Positions 51,437-58,898 of a stretch of 58,898 nucleotides of DNA are shown here, piece after piece. The DNA is from Dinoroseobacter sp034111085 (GTDB lineage Bacteria > Pseudomonadota > Alphaproteobacteria > Rhodobacterales > Rhodobacteraceae). The translations under genes and the position numbers were made by a program. The stretch covers positions 1-58,898 of the forward strand of contig JAWUXZ010000002.1 in assembly GCA_034111085.1 (NCBI GenBank), given 5' to 3'. How positions within the stretch are numbered: the first letter of the stretch is position 1; each line of letters begins with the position of its first letter. The notes beneath the pieces are model-generated. The model saw only the letters and a program-made list of their open reading frames with translations, ran no database searches and was not told where the DNA came from.

Positions 51437-52966
51437 TTATGCGCCACCCTGCGCCAAAAGCAGCGCCAACGCCGTTTCGCGCGCCGCACTTTCAAAGCCC
51501 AACCGGCGCAGCAAGGTTAACCCCACCTCAACATCACCCGGATCAGGATCGGCGGCATCAAGGCGCGACAAGGCCCGCAGCGTCGCCTGGCCCAACCGGT
51601 TTTCGCGCAACATCGTCCTAAGCGCTGCCGGCAGAGGCGCGCCGTTGCCCTCGAAAGCGGTCGCAATGGCAGCGCGCAAATCATCAGTTGTCGTGCCTTC
51701 AGGCACCAAACCACGCGCCAAACCTCCAAGAAAAGGATCACTTATTGTATCGGCCAGAGCCTCAGGATCGGAGCCCAGCAGAACGATCCGGTCACGCAAA
51801 CTCAACCGCGATTTTGGGGGCGTAAGCATAGCAATCCGCGCGCCGTAGTGCTGGGCGAAGGCGCGAAATAACTCAACGCGGTCAAGCTCTTCCACCGCTT
51901 TGGGCAATGCGCGCCAAAGGGCGGCATCATCCCCGCCCAGCAAAGCCGCATCAACCGCTTGGACGGCTGAAACACGCTCCCAAATTCCGCCCGAAGCCGC
52001 CGCGCGCCGTTCGGTGTAGAGCGCAAACAATCGGGTTGGTGCAACGCCGCCATAGCGGGTTAACCGCTCGGCTGCCTCTAACCGAGGTTTCCAGCCCGCA
52101 ACTGGATCGAGAGCAGCATGTGAAAATGCCAGCGGCAGACTGTTGGCAGATGGTGCTTCACCCAAGGCAACCAACATCCGGTAGCTCAGGGGCGTCAAAG
52201 GTGTCGGAAGTGCTTCCATTGGTTGGTCTTCATGTAGCTCCGGGTCGAGGAACCGTGCCAACAACGCATCATCAGCCGTGTTCAAAACGCCCAAAGCACG
52301 CGCGGTATCAAGGCTAAGGGCCGCCGCCGACCAGTCATTCCCACGCGCCAAACAAAAGACCCGCGCCGAAAAAGTGGGCGCAATATCAGGGGCCGCGCGC
52401 ATTACGGCACAGGCGCGATCTTCGTTGCCTGACAGAAGGCTCGTGTCGAACCAACGCCGAAACAGAGCGGCTTCCGTTGGTCCCGCGCGTTCAAGAAGTG
52501 CCTGGGCCTGCTCAAGTGCGCCAAAGCGCAGCAACGTATCAACGCGAGCAAGAAACAGGGCATGATCGCGACCTCCATCAACAGGAGGGTTCAATTCGGC
52601 AAGCAAAATTCGAAATAGCAGATCGCGCGCGGGGCCGGGCATATCAGTGCTCTGATCAGCAAGCAAAGGGATCAAATCCCTCACAGAAGTGGGGCCCCAG
52701 AACGCCGCTGGAAGACCGGTCACACGCGTTGGCAACAGCCCGACACCGTCAATGGCAAGCGTGTCAAGCGGAGCAATATCAATGGCTTCTGTTGTGATTT
52801 CCTCGGCCACGGGCGCGCCGTTAAAGGGGGCAGCTATGCGCGGCTCGATCACCGTATTGGACAACCAATCAATGGCTGATAGCGGCGCTTCGGTCGCGGG
52901 TGTTTGCGCCATTGTTGGCATCGCAAAGCCCGTGAAAGCTGCAATGAACAACGCGCGCCTAATCAA
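51437..52966 (-). CDS. Exported helical-repeat protein of unknown function
   Basis: A 509-residue protein that I do not recognise. I place the start at TTG 52966: it is preceded by GAGGTG and gives a good signal peptide (IRRALFIAAFTGFAMPTMAQ), whereas the open frame above it is occupied by another small gene. The mature part is Ala- and Leu-rich with repeated helical pairs (for example LFLARVDTLLRFGALEQAQALLERA near 140-165), resembling a TPR or alpha-solenoid scaffold in the periplasm. It has no catalytic motif. It overlaps the 45-residue membrane-peptide gene by eight bases and is followed by xerD after two bases. Confidence 0.75.
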   Translation of the reverse strand: MIRRALFIAAFTGFAMPTMAQTPATEAPLSAIDWLSNTVIEPRIAAPFNGAPVAEEITTEAIDIAPLDTLAIDGVGLLPTRVTGLPAAFWGPTSVRDLIPLLADQSTDMPGPARDLLFRILLAELNPPVDGGRDHALFLARVDTLLRFGALEQAQALLERAGPTEAALFRRWFDTSLLSGNEDRACAVMRAAPDIAPTFSARVFCLARGNDWSAAALSLDTARALGVLNTADDALLARFLDPELHEDQPMEALPTPLTPLSYRMLVALGEAPSANSLPLAFSHAALDPVAGWKPRLEAAERLTRYGGVAPTRLFALYTERRAAASGGIWERVSAVQAVDAALLGGDDAALWRALPKAVEELDRVELFRAFAQHYGARIAMLTPPKSRLSLRDRIVLLGSDPEALADTISDPFLGGLARGLVPEGTTTDDLRAAIATAFEGNGAPLPAALRTMLRENRLGQATLRALSRLDAADPDPGDVEVGLTLLRRLGFESAARETALALLLAQGGA

Positions 52967-53096
52967 CGGACACCTCGATTTGTTGGACAAATTCTGTTTG
53001 CGGTGGCGCGAGATCGACCAAATAGGCGTAGCCCACCAGACCAATGCCGCCGAGCAGCACCACCAATCCGAAGAACTTGAATAAAAACCCGATCAT
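52959..53096 (-). CDS. 45-residue single-span membrane peptide
   Basis: A short gene from ATG 53096 to TAG 52959. The product has one N-terminal hydrophobic helix (IGFLFKFFGLVVLLGGIGLV) and a short, mildly acidic outer tail (DLAPPQTEFVQQIEVSVD). Its last bases contain the ribosome site and start codon of the exported helical protein, with an eight-base overlap, which is strong evidence that it is a real coupled cistron. I know similar short peptides beside this gene in related genomes only vaguely. It may be a membrane partner or accessory of its neighbour. It lies divergently from aroK. Confidence 0.7.
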   Translation of the reverse strand: MIGFLFKFFGLVVLLGGIGLVGYAYLVDLAPPQTEFVQQIEVSVD

Positions 53097-53274
53097 ATGC
53101 CTGCCTTATTGTTTACTGCATGATTGCCGCGCATCTGCCTCACGATTTGTTCGGGCGTCGCACGATCTCTGTCGCACTTGGGCCCGCTCGCAAGATAGCA
53201 TGACCCAAAGGTATTGTCGCTGCCCAGCCTGCATGCAAGGGAGGGACGACAGATTTCAATCGGAGTGGCAAAGC

Positions 53275-53832
53275 TTGGCCTATCACCTGCACAAAACAGT
53301 CGTGCTTGTCGGGATGATGGGATGCGGCAAGACCGCAATCGGGACCGAATTGTCTCGCCAGTTGAACGTGCTGTTCCTAGACAGCGACGCCGAGATTGAG
53401 GCTGCCGCAAACGCCACAATTGCCGAGATTTTTGCACGCGATGGAGAAAACTTCTTTCGCCAAAAGGAAGCGCAAGTCTTGGCGCGGCTTTTGACTGGCG
53501 CGCCTTGCGTCTTATCAACTGGGGGCGGGGCATTTTTGCGCGAAAGTAACCGCGCCTCAATCGGCCGCGACGGAGTGTCGGTCTGGCTTGATGCACCTGT
53601 CGAATTGCTGTGGCAACGCGTTCGCCATAAAACCACGCGACCGCTTTTGATGACGGGCAATCCGCGCAGGACGCTAGGCGAGATTTTTGCAGCGCGCACA
53701 CCGCTTTACGCAATGGCTGAATTGCGGGTCCCAACGCGACCCAACTATTCGATCTCTGAAATGACCGACGCGGTGCTCGAAGCGCTTCGTGGGAGGCCAG
53801 ATATCGTCACCGACCTGGAAACAAACGCTTAA
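53275..53832 (+). CDS. aroK: Shikimate kinase
   Basis: A 185-residue ATP-dependent kinase phosphorylating shikimate in the aromatic amino acid pathway. Walker A is GMMGCGKTAIG at about residues 13-23. The DSDAEIE metal and shikimate motif and the STGGGAFLRE loop follow, and the lid has VRHKTTRPLL. The TTG at 53275, with GGAG nine bases upstream, is chosen because it gives AYHLHKTVVLVGMMG, the short N terminus usual for the family. ATGs at 53233 and 53200 would add 14 or 25 unrelated residues. It is followed by aroB after 19 bases. Confidence 0.93.
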   Translation: MAYHLHKTVVLVGMMGCGKTAIGTELSRQLNVLFLDSDAEIEAAANATIAEIFARDGENFFRQKEAQVLARLLTGAPCVLSTGGGAFLRESNRASIGRDGVSVWLDAPVELLWQRVRHKTTRPLLMTGNPRRTLGEIFAARTPLYAMAELRVPTRPNYSISEMTDAVLEALRGRPDIVTDLETNA

Positions 53833-53851
53833 ACGCAAGGACCTATATAGG

Positions 53852-54976
53852 ATGACCAACATACATTCGGTCAGCGTGCCTCTGGAAGGCCGAGAATATG
53901 AGGTTCGCATTGGCGCGGGGCTGATCGACCGGGCCGGGGCGGAAATCGCGCCGTTTCTCGCGCGTCCCCGTGTGCGCATTGTCACTGACGAGAACGTCGC
54001 CGCACTCCATCTAGGCCGTCTTCAAGCCGCACTGGCCGCTGAAGGCATCGAAAGTGCGGCGCTGATCTTGCCTGCAGGTGAAGCCACCAAAAGCTGGCCG
54101 GAATTGACCCGCACCGTTGATTGGCTGCTGTCTGAACAGGTGGAGCGCCGCGATTTGGTTGTCGCGTTTGGCGGAGGTGTGATTGGCGATCTGGTGGGGT
54201 TCGCCGCTGCGATCCTGCGCCGGGGGGTGGGTTTCATCCAGATCCCCACGAGCCTACTGGCGCAAGTCGACAGCTCCGTCGGGGGCAAAACCGGCATTAA
54301 CGCGGCTCAAGGCAAAAACCTTATTGGTGCGTTTCACCAACCTCGCCTTGTGCTGGCAGATATCGATGTGCTCGGCACGATGACGCGGCGCGATCTGCTT
54401 GCGGGCTACGGTGAGGTCGTCAAATACGGGCTGCTCGGGGATGCTGACTTCTTCGACTGGCTGGAGGTCAACGCACCAGCCCTTGCGCAAGGCGATAATG
54501 CAGCCCGCGCTCATGCCGTGCGCCGCTCGGTCGAGATGAAGGCGGAGATCGTGCTGCGCGATGAGACCGAACAGGGCGACCGCGCGCTGCTGAACCTCGG
54601 CCACACATTCTGCCACGTGTTAGAAGCCGCAACCGGCTATGGCGACCGCCTGTTGCACGGAGAAGGCGTCGCGATTGGCTGCGCGCTGGCGTTCGAGTTG
54701 TCCGCGCGCCTTGGTTTTTGTGCGCAAGAAGACCCCAGCAGGGTACGGGCGCATCTGAAGGCAATGGGAATGAAAACCGACCTCAGCGATATCGATGGCC
54801 CATTGCCAGATGCCGAAGCGTTGGTTGCCATGATGTCCCAAGATAAAAAGGTGAGCGCCGGCCCGTTGCGCTTCGTGCGGGCGCGCGGCAGCGGCATTGC
54901 CTTTGTGACCGCCGATGTGCCGCGCGACGCTGTTGTTAGACTGCTGGAAGACGCATTGGGCGAGACGCGCGCCTAG
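53852..54976 (+). CDS. aroB: 3-Dehydroquinate synthase
   Basis: A 374-residue NAD- and metal-dependent enzyme that cyclises DAHP to 3-dehydroquinate, the second shikimate pathway step. NAD-binding is seen in FGGGVIGDLVGFAAA and the active-site region in PTSLLAQVDSSVGGKTGIN. The metal ligands are in YGEVVKYGLLGD and in LNLGHTFCHVLEA, and HGEGVAIG follows. The ATG at 53852 is preceded by a weak AAGGA site. It forms an aroK-aroB pair, and its stop overlaps that of the convergent ssb gene by four bases. Confidence 0.95.
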   Translation: MTNIHSVSVPLEGREYEVRIGAGLIDRAGAEIAPFLARPRVRIVTDENVAALHLGRLQAALAAEGIESAALILPAGEATKSWPELTRTVDWLLSEQVERRDLVVAFGGGVIGDLVGFAAAILRRGVGFIQIPTSLLAQVDSSVGGKTGINAAQGKNLIGAFHQPRLVLADIDVLGTMTRRDLLAGYGEVVKYGLLGDADFFDWLEVNAPALAQGDNAARAHAVRRSVEMKAEIVLRDETEQGDRALLNLGHTFCHVLEAATGYGDRLLHGEGVAIGCALAFELSARLGFCAQEDPSRVRAHLKAMGMKTDLSDIDGPLPDAEALVAMMSQDKKVSAGPLRFVRARGSGIAFVTADVPRDAVVRLLEDALGETRA

Positions 54977-55503
54977 AACGGGATGTCATCATCCAGATCA
55001 GAGCGTCCACCGCCGCCGCCACTGCTTGGGGCAGATCCACCGCCGCCGCCGCCGCCGCCATAACCGCCATTGTCGCCGCCGTAGCTTTCACCACCACCGC
55101 CGCCACCGTTGTTGCCGCCATATCCACCGCCGCCTCCGCCGCTGTTCTCGCCGCGACCGTCGAGCATGGTCAGAACGCCGTCAAACCCTTGCAGCACAAT
55201 TTCGGTCGAGTAACGATCCGCGCCCGATTTATCCTGCCATTTACGGGTTTGCAGCTTGCCTTCAACATAGACCTTTGAGCCTTTCTTCAGGTACTGCTCG
55301 GCAATCCGAACCAGACCCTCTTGGAAGATCGCAACCGAGTGCCACTCGGTCTTTTCGCGTCGCTCGCCGCTTTGCTTGTCTTTCCATGTCTCGGAAGTGG
55401 CAATGTTCAGGTTGCACACCTTACCGCCGTTCTGGAACGACCGCACTTCGGGGTCACGCCCCAGATTTCCGATGATGATGACCTTGTTAACTGATCCTGC
55501 CAT
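54973..55503 (-). CDS. ssb: Single-stranded DNA-binding protein
   Basis: A 176-residue tetrameric SSB for replication, repair and recombination. The OB-fold domain spans about residues 4-112 (SVNKVIIIGNLGRDPEVRSF at the start). A long linker (about 115-165) is almost only Gly with Asn, Tyr and Ser, made of near-repeats of GGC/CCG-type codons. The conserved acidic tip DDDIPF at 171-176 recruits partners such as RecO and PriA. The ATG at 55503 gives the typical MAGSVNKV start. No LexA box is recognised in its promoter region. Confidence 0.95.
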   Translation of the reverse strand: MAGSVNKVIIIGNLGRDPEVRSFQNGGKVCNLNIATSETWKDKQSGERREKTEWHSVAIFQEGLVRIAEQYLKKGSKVYVEGKLQTRKWQDKSGADRYSTEIVLQGFDGVLTMLDGRGENSGGGGGGYGGNNGGGGGGESYGGDNGGYGGGGGGGGSAPSSGGGGGRSDLDDDIPF

Positions 55504-55662
55504 GTCGTCCTCCAGCGCGATTCTCGAAGCAATAATGATGTCTGGGTACCTCACCCGAACAGGGTTAAGAACCCATAAACCCCAATTACCGCACGGACCG
55601 GGGGCTGGTATAGGGGCGATCTACGACTTATACACAAGATAACGGTATGAAGGAGAGCCCTG

Positions 55663-56250
55663 ATGACCCGAACTGCCTCACTTGTCGCCCTGATCGTAGG
55701 TTTTGCCAGCGCTGCCAGCGTGGTTCCGGTGTTAGCCGAGACCTCTGCTTCCAGCCGTTCGCGCGCTGCAATCTTCGAGAACCAATCACGGTTGCTCGAC
55801 GGGCGGCTCAGCCAGCAATATCAGTTCTCTGCGCGCCTGCGCCCTCAAACAGATATCGAGATCATCCCAAGTTTTCGCGGCAGCTATAGCGGGCCGTATT
55901 TGGCCGTCGCGCGTGCTGCGGCTGACCGCAACGGAATTCCGCAAGACCTGTTCTTGCGGCTCGTGCAGCAGGAAAGCGGCTGGAATACGGAAGCTGTGTC
56001 AAACAAGGGTGCCATCGGTCTCGCGCAGTTGATGCCCGGCACCGCTGCCGATCTTGGCGTCGATCCGACTGACCCATCTGCGAACCTCGATGGTGGAGCG
56101 CGCTACTTGGCCACACAATATCGGCGGTTTGGTAACTGGCGCTTGGCGCTTGCGGCATACAATGCTGGCCCCGAGGCTGTGGCCCAACACAATGATGTGC
56201 CACCCTTTGCCGAGACGCAAACCTACGTCCGCCGCATTTTGGGGCGCTAG
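55663..56250 (+). CDS. Lytic transglycosylase, SLT family
   Basis: A 195-residue exported muramidase-like enzyme that cleaves peptidoglycan glycan strands. A Sec signal peptide (RTASLVALIVGFASAASV, cleavage near LAETS) is followed by the SLT domain at about 75-190. The catalytic glutamate is E104 in VQQESGWNTEAVS, and the motifs GAIGLAQLMPGTA and LALAAYNAGPEAV are intact. It is preceded by GAAGGAGAG and convergent with the livM gene. No type IV or flagellar partner genes are adjacent, so it is probably a general wall-remodelling enzyme. Confidence 0.92.
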   Translation: MTRTASLVALIVGFASAASVVPVLAETSASSRSRAAIFENQSRLLDGRLSQQYQFSARLRPQTDIEIIPSFRGSYSGPYLAVARAAADRNGIPQDLFLRLVQQESGWNTEAVSNKGAIGLAQLMPGTAADLGVDPTDPSANLDGGARYLATQYRRFGNWRLALAAYNAGPEAVAQHNDVPPFAETQTYVRRILGR

Positions 56251-56276
56251 AGCAACCGCTCAGACGCCCCAATAAG

Positions 56277-57581
56277 TTACTTCTCGGGTATCAATCCGCG
56301 TGGGCTAAACCTCAGTACCAGCAACAAAATCACGCCCATGGTCAGCAAACGCATATGTGCTGCACTGCCAAGAAGGTGATCCTTCAACCAGTAGCCATCG
56401 GCCATGCCAGCTGTGATCACGCCCATCAGCCAAAGCCCCATCGGTTCGACCTGAATCCACAGGAAATAGATCAGAAAGCCACCAAGCACTGCGCCCCAAT
56501 TGTTGCCGGACCCGCCCACGATCACCATCACCCAGATCAGGAAAGTAAAGCGTAGGGGCTGGTAAGACGTCGGCGTTAATTGCGCATCTAAAGTCGTCAT
56601 CATAGCGCCTGCAATCCCGCACACGGCACTTCCCAATACGAAGATATGCAGGTGACGTTTCTTGACGTCCTTGCCCATCGCCTCTGCCGCCGTCTCATTG
56701 TCGCGGATCGCGCGCATCATACGACCCCAAGGGGAGTTCAGCGCCTTTTCAGCCAACCAAATAAGAATCAGCAATACGACGATGAACAGCGACCCATACA
56801 GCAACTTCACCGTCACCGACGAGGCCGTCACCGGATCTGCGCCGAGCGAAGCCATGCGCTCAAGAAACGCAGGGCTGTTTTGCAGGTCGATCTCATAGGG
56901 GACAGGGCGGGGTAGGCCGATGACGTTTTTGACACCGCGCGCCATCCAGTCCTCGTTTTTCATCACTGCGATGACAATCTCGGCTATGCCAAGTGTCGCG
57001 ATCGCCAAGTAGTCGGACCGCAGACCCAATGCAGTCTTGCCAATGATCCATGCGACGCCTGCAGCAAGCAGGCCACCGACGGGCCAGGATAGGATGATAG
57101 GTAGGTTGGCACCGCCCAAATACCCGGTGGAGGCAGGGTTAACGCCCTCAATCGCGGATTTCGCCGGGTCAAATACGAAGCGGTAGATCAGGAACCCGAC
57201 GAGTAAGATCGCCCCAACAACGAGGGTTCGATTTCGGCCAGCAGGCAGTTTGGAAAACGCGAGAATTCCGCCCACGATCGTTGCCGCGCCGCACACAAGG
57301 CCGAGCAGTAAACGCAAACCTCCGGCAGCCCAAGCCTCCTCTACAGGCGGCATCGATATCAGCACTGCGGCCAGGCCACCAAGTGCGACAAAGCCCATGA
57401 TCCCGACATTAAACAGGCCCGCAAAGCCCCACTGCATATTTACTCCAAGCGCCATGATCGCGCTGATCAGGCCCATGTTAAATATGGTTAAGGCTACATT
57501 CCAGCTTTGCACAAAGCCGGTGCCGATAATCAAGGCACCGACAAAGGCGAAGAGGAGGATGTTTTTGACGTTGATGGTCAT
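56277..57581 (-). CDS. livM: Branched-chain amino acid ABC transporter permease LivM
   Basis: A 434-residue membrane permease with about ten hydrophobic helices, forming half of a branched-chain or related amino acid importer. LivM family features are MGLISAIMALGVNMQWGFAG near the N terminus, and the ATPase-contact loop SPWGRMMRAIRDNETAAEAMG. At 434 residues it is somewhat longer than many LivM proteins because of an extended loop between about 110 and 160. Its start overlaps the stop of livH by four bases. The binding-protein gene is not in the window, so the actual solute is not known. Confidence 0.92.
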   Translation of the reverse strand: MTINVKNILLFAFVGALIIGTGFVQSWNVALTIFNMGLISAIMALGVNMQWGFAGLFNVGIMGFVALGGLAAVLISMPPVEEAWAAGGLRLLLGLVCGAATIVGGILAFSKLPAGRNRTLVVGAILLVGFLIYRFVFDPAKSAIEGVNPASTGYLGGANLPIILSWPVGGLLAAGVAWIIGKTALGLRSDYLAIATLGIAEIVIAVMKNEDWMARGVKNVIGLPRPVPYEIDLQNSPAFLERMASLGADPVTASSVTVKLLYGSLFIVVLLILIWLAEKALNSPWGRMMRAIRDNETAAEAMGKDVKKRHLHIFVLGSAVCGIAGAMMTTLDAQLTPTSYQPLRFTFLIWVMVIVGGSGNNWGAVLGGFLIYFLWIQVEPMGLWLMGVITAGMADGYWLKDHLLGSAAHMRLLTMGVILLLVLRFSPRGLIPEK

Positions 57582-58588
57582 ACCGATTTCCCCCGGAACA
57601 GGCCCGTGGGCCGGATCAGAAGCACGATCACTAGGATCACGAAACTGACCGCGAATTTATAGTCTGTCGACAAAAGTTGGACGAGGCTGTCTGGCGCAAG
57701 ACTATCAGGCAGAAGGTACCCGAGCACCTTCTTGAACGCATAGGTCACGCCAACTTCCGAGAACGCGATGACGAAACCGCCGACGATGGCCCCCAGCGGA
57801 TTGCCGAGCCCGCCGACGATGGCGGCAGCAAAGATCGGCAGAAGAAGCTGGAAATAGGTGAAAGGTTTAAATGACTTATCAAGCCCGTAGAGCACACCAG
57901 CGACTGTCACGAGTGCGGCCACGATCAGCCATGTATACATAACAACCCGCTCAGGGTTGATGCCCGAAAGCAGCGCGAGGTCCTCATTGTCTGAGAATGC
58001 GCGCATGGATTTTCCGGTGCGGGTGTTGTTCAGGAACCAGAAAAGAAGCGCTACGGCGATAATTGCCACGACGACAGTCAAACCTTGGCTGGTCCGAATG
58101 GCCAACCCCTCTTCAAGCCCGGTCATAGCCTTGAAGGTCCGCACCGAGATGATGAACCGCTCGCCATCGGCAAACTGTTGGTCATTCGGTCCGATCACAA
58201 ATCGCACGAGCCCGTTCATGATAAACATCACACCCAATGAGGCGATCACATAGATCACCGGGGCGGCTTTCTGTTTGCGGTAGAACCGGTAGACGAGGCG
58301 GTCGGTGCCAAGCATCAGAAGCGAGGTTGCTATGATCCCGAAGGGCAGGGCGAGCAGAGCTGTCGGCAGTGGTCCCAGGTTCCAGCCCCAGCTTTGGAAC
58401 AGCCAAGTGAACAGGATCGTAACCATCGCGCCAAATGCCATAGTGTCGCCATGGGCAAAATTGGAAAAGCGCAGGATGCCGTAAATCAGCGTGACACCAA
58501 GTGCGCCAAGCGCGAGTTGCGCGCCATAAGCGGTCGCAGGCACCAAAACGAAATTTGCTAAAACGATGAAGGCGTTAAGCGGGTCCAT
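57578..58588 (-). CDS. livH: Branched-chain amino acid ABC transporter permease LivH
   Basis: A 336-residue permease with about eight hydrophobic helices, partner of LivM. The family start ALGALGVTLIYGILRFSNFAHGD-type sequence is at about 24-47, and the ATPase-contact loop reads TRTGKSMRAFSDNEDLALLSG. The C-terminal half includes GGLGNPLGAIVGGFVIAFSE, typical of LivH. It follows livF on the minus strand after 35 bases and overlaps livM by four, so the set is livF-livH-livM in that order. Confidence 0.93.
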   Translation of the reverse strand: MDPLNAFIVLANFVLVPATAYGAQLALGALGVTLIYGILRFSNFAHGDTMAFGAMVTILFTWLFQSWGWNLGPLPTALLALPFGIIATSLLMLGTDRLVYRFYRKQKAAPVIYVIASLGVMFIMNGLVRFVIGPNDQQFADGERFIISVRTFKAMTGLEEGLAIRTSQGLTVVVAIIAVALLFWFLNNTRTGKSMRAFSDNEDLALLSGINPERVVMYTWLIVAALVTVAGVLYGLDKSFKPFTYFQLLLPIFAAAIVGGLGNPLGAIVGGFVIAFSEVGVTYAFKKVLGYLLPDSLAPDSLVQLLSTDYKFAVSFVILVIVLLIRPTGLFRGKSV

Positions 58589-58623
58589 TACGTGCCCCCC
58601 AATGTATGATCTGCGTCATATAT

Positions 58624-58898
58624 TCAGCCCCCCAAGAAGCTTTTGCGCACTTCTGGGTCTGCCAGAAGTGCTTTGCCTGTGTCAGTAAACGCATTGCGCC
58701 CCTGCACCAGCACGTATCCTTTATCCGCGATCTCAAGCGCTTGACGGGCGTTCTGCTCTACCATCAGGATCGAAATCCCACTGCGCGCGACCTCGATGAT
58801 CCGGTCAAACAACTCGTCCATCACAATCGGGCTGACGCCTGCGGTCGGCTCATCCAGCATCAAGACTTTCGGCTGGGTCATCAGCGCGCGGCCGACTG
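58624..58898 (-). CDS. livF: Branched-chain amino acid ABC transporter ATPase LivF, C-terminal part
   Basis: The last about 90 residues of a LivF-type ATPase, entering from beyond the right edge of the window. It begins in the window with VGRALMTQPKVLMLDEPTAG, which is the end of the signature helix followed by Walker B. The switch region is ISILMVEQNARQALEIADKGYVL and the protein ends PEVRKSFLGG, as usual for LivF. The internal ATG at 58881 is not a start. Walker A and the signature motif lie outside the window. Confidence 0.92.
   Translation of the reverse strand, partial: VGRALMTQPKVLMLDEPTAGVSPIVMDELFDRIIEVARSGISILMVEQNARQALEIADKGYVLVQGRNAFTDTGKALLADPEVRKSFLGG

Noticed and set aside
54990..55150. 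GGC/CCG-rich repeats at the aroB-ssb junction as a tandem repeat or CRISPR-like array
   Set aside because: They encode the glycine-rich linker of SSB. No CRISPR array is present in the window.
55553..55580. GAAC...GAAC pair upstream of ssb as a LexA box
   Set aside because: The spacing is eight bases, not the seven required by the alphaproteobacterial LexA consensus.

Overview
The window looks like chromosomal DNA of a marine alphaproteobacterium of the Rhodobacteraceae (Roseobacter group). This is inferred from gene order and protein families: an aglEFGAK alpha-glucoside operon, an IscR-type regulator with a single cysteine heading a SUF operon, a CckA-type hybrid kinase preceded by a CtrA box, a recA gene with an alphaproteobacterial GAAC-N7-GAAC LexA box, and aroK-aroB beside xerD. 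No species is claimed.

Layout. 1-984: no convincing gene, only degraded-looking sequence. 985-5873 (-): a compact, translationally coupled chemosensory operon (STAS, CheY, CheA, CheW, CheR, second receiver, unknown protein) with no cheB and no receptor. 5987-16142: alpha-glucoside and disaccharide use. aglR-bglA-glk lie on the minus strand, divergent from aglE-F-G-A-K on the plus strand, with palindromic LacI-type operators between. 16461-20960: HpcH/HpaI aldolase plus TDT transporter, then guaB and an RsmB-type methyltransferase. 21077-27769: cckA (frameshifted), recA, alaS and a DUF1330 protein. 27792-31860 (-): a YitT protein and two different NADP isocitrate dehydrogenases in tandem. 32040-41144: a small protein and an alpha/beta hydrolase (-), then iscR, cysteine desulfurase, sufB, a membrane peptide, a YbjQ remnant, sufC, sufD, two Yip1-type membrane proteins and sufS. 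41195-41271: tRNA-Arg(CCG). 41345-47183: cell-envelope genes (DUF882, L,D-transpeptidase, lpxD, ACP, a ketosynthase broken by an in-frame TGA, IalB). 47595-56250: a HerA-like NTPase, a CorC/HlyC protein, xerD, a secreted helical protein with an overlapping 45-residue membrane peptide, aroK, aroB, ssb and a lytic transglycosylase. 56277-58898 (-): livM, livH and the end of livF, cut by the window edge.

How the genes work together. Alpha-glucosides enter through AglEFGK, are hydrolysed by AglA (beta-glucosides by BglA) and phosphorylated by Glk, under AglR. The SUF block builds Fe-S clusters under IscR. CckA and RecA carry recognisable CtrA and LexA control sites.

The most unusual points are three interrupted or eroded genes (cckA by a one-base shift, the ketosynthase by TGA, ybjQ by internal deletion), the tandem monomeric and dimeric isocitrate dehydrogenases, the membrane proteins embedded in the suf operon, an orphan terminator hairpin that may mark a small RNA, and the cheB-less chemosensory operon. 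I did not find a clearly new defence or mobile system.
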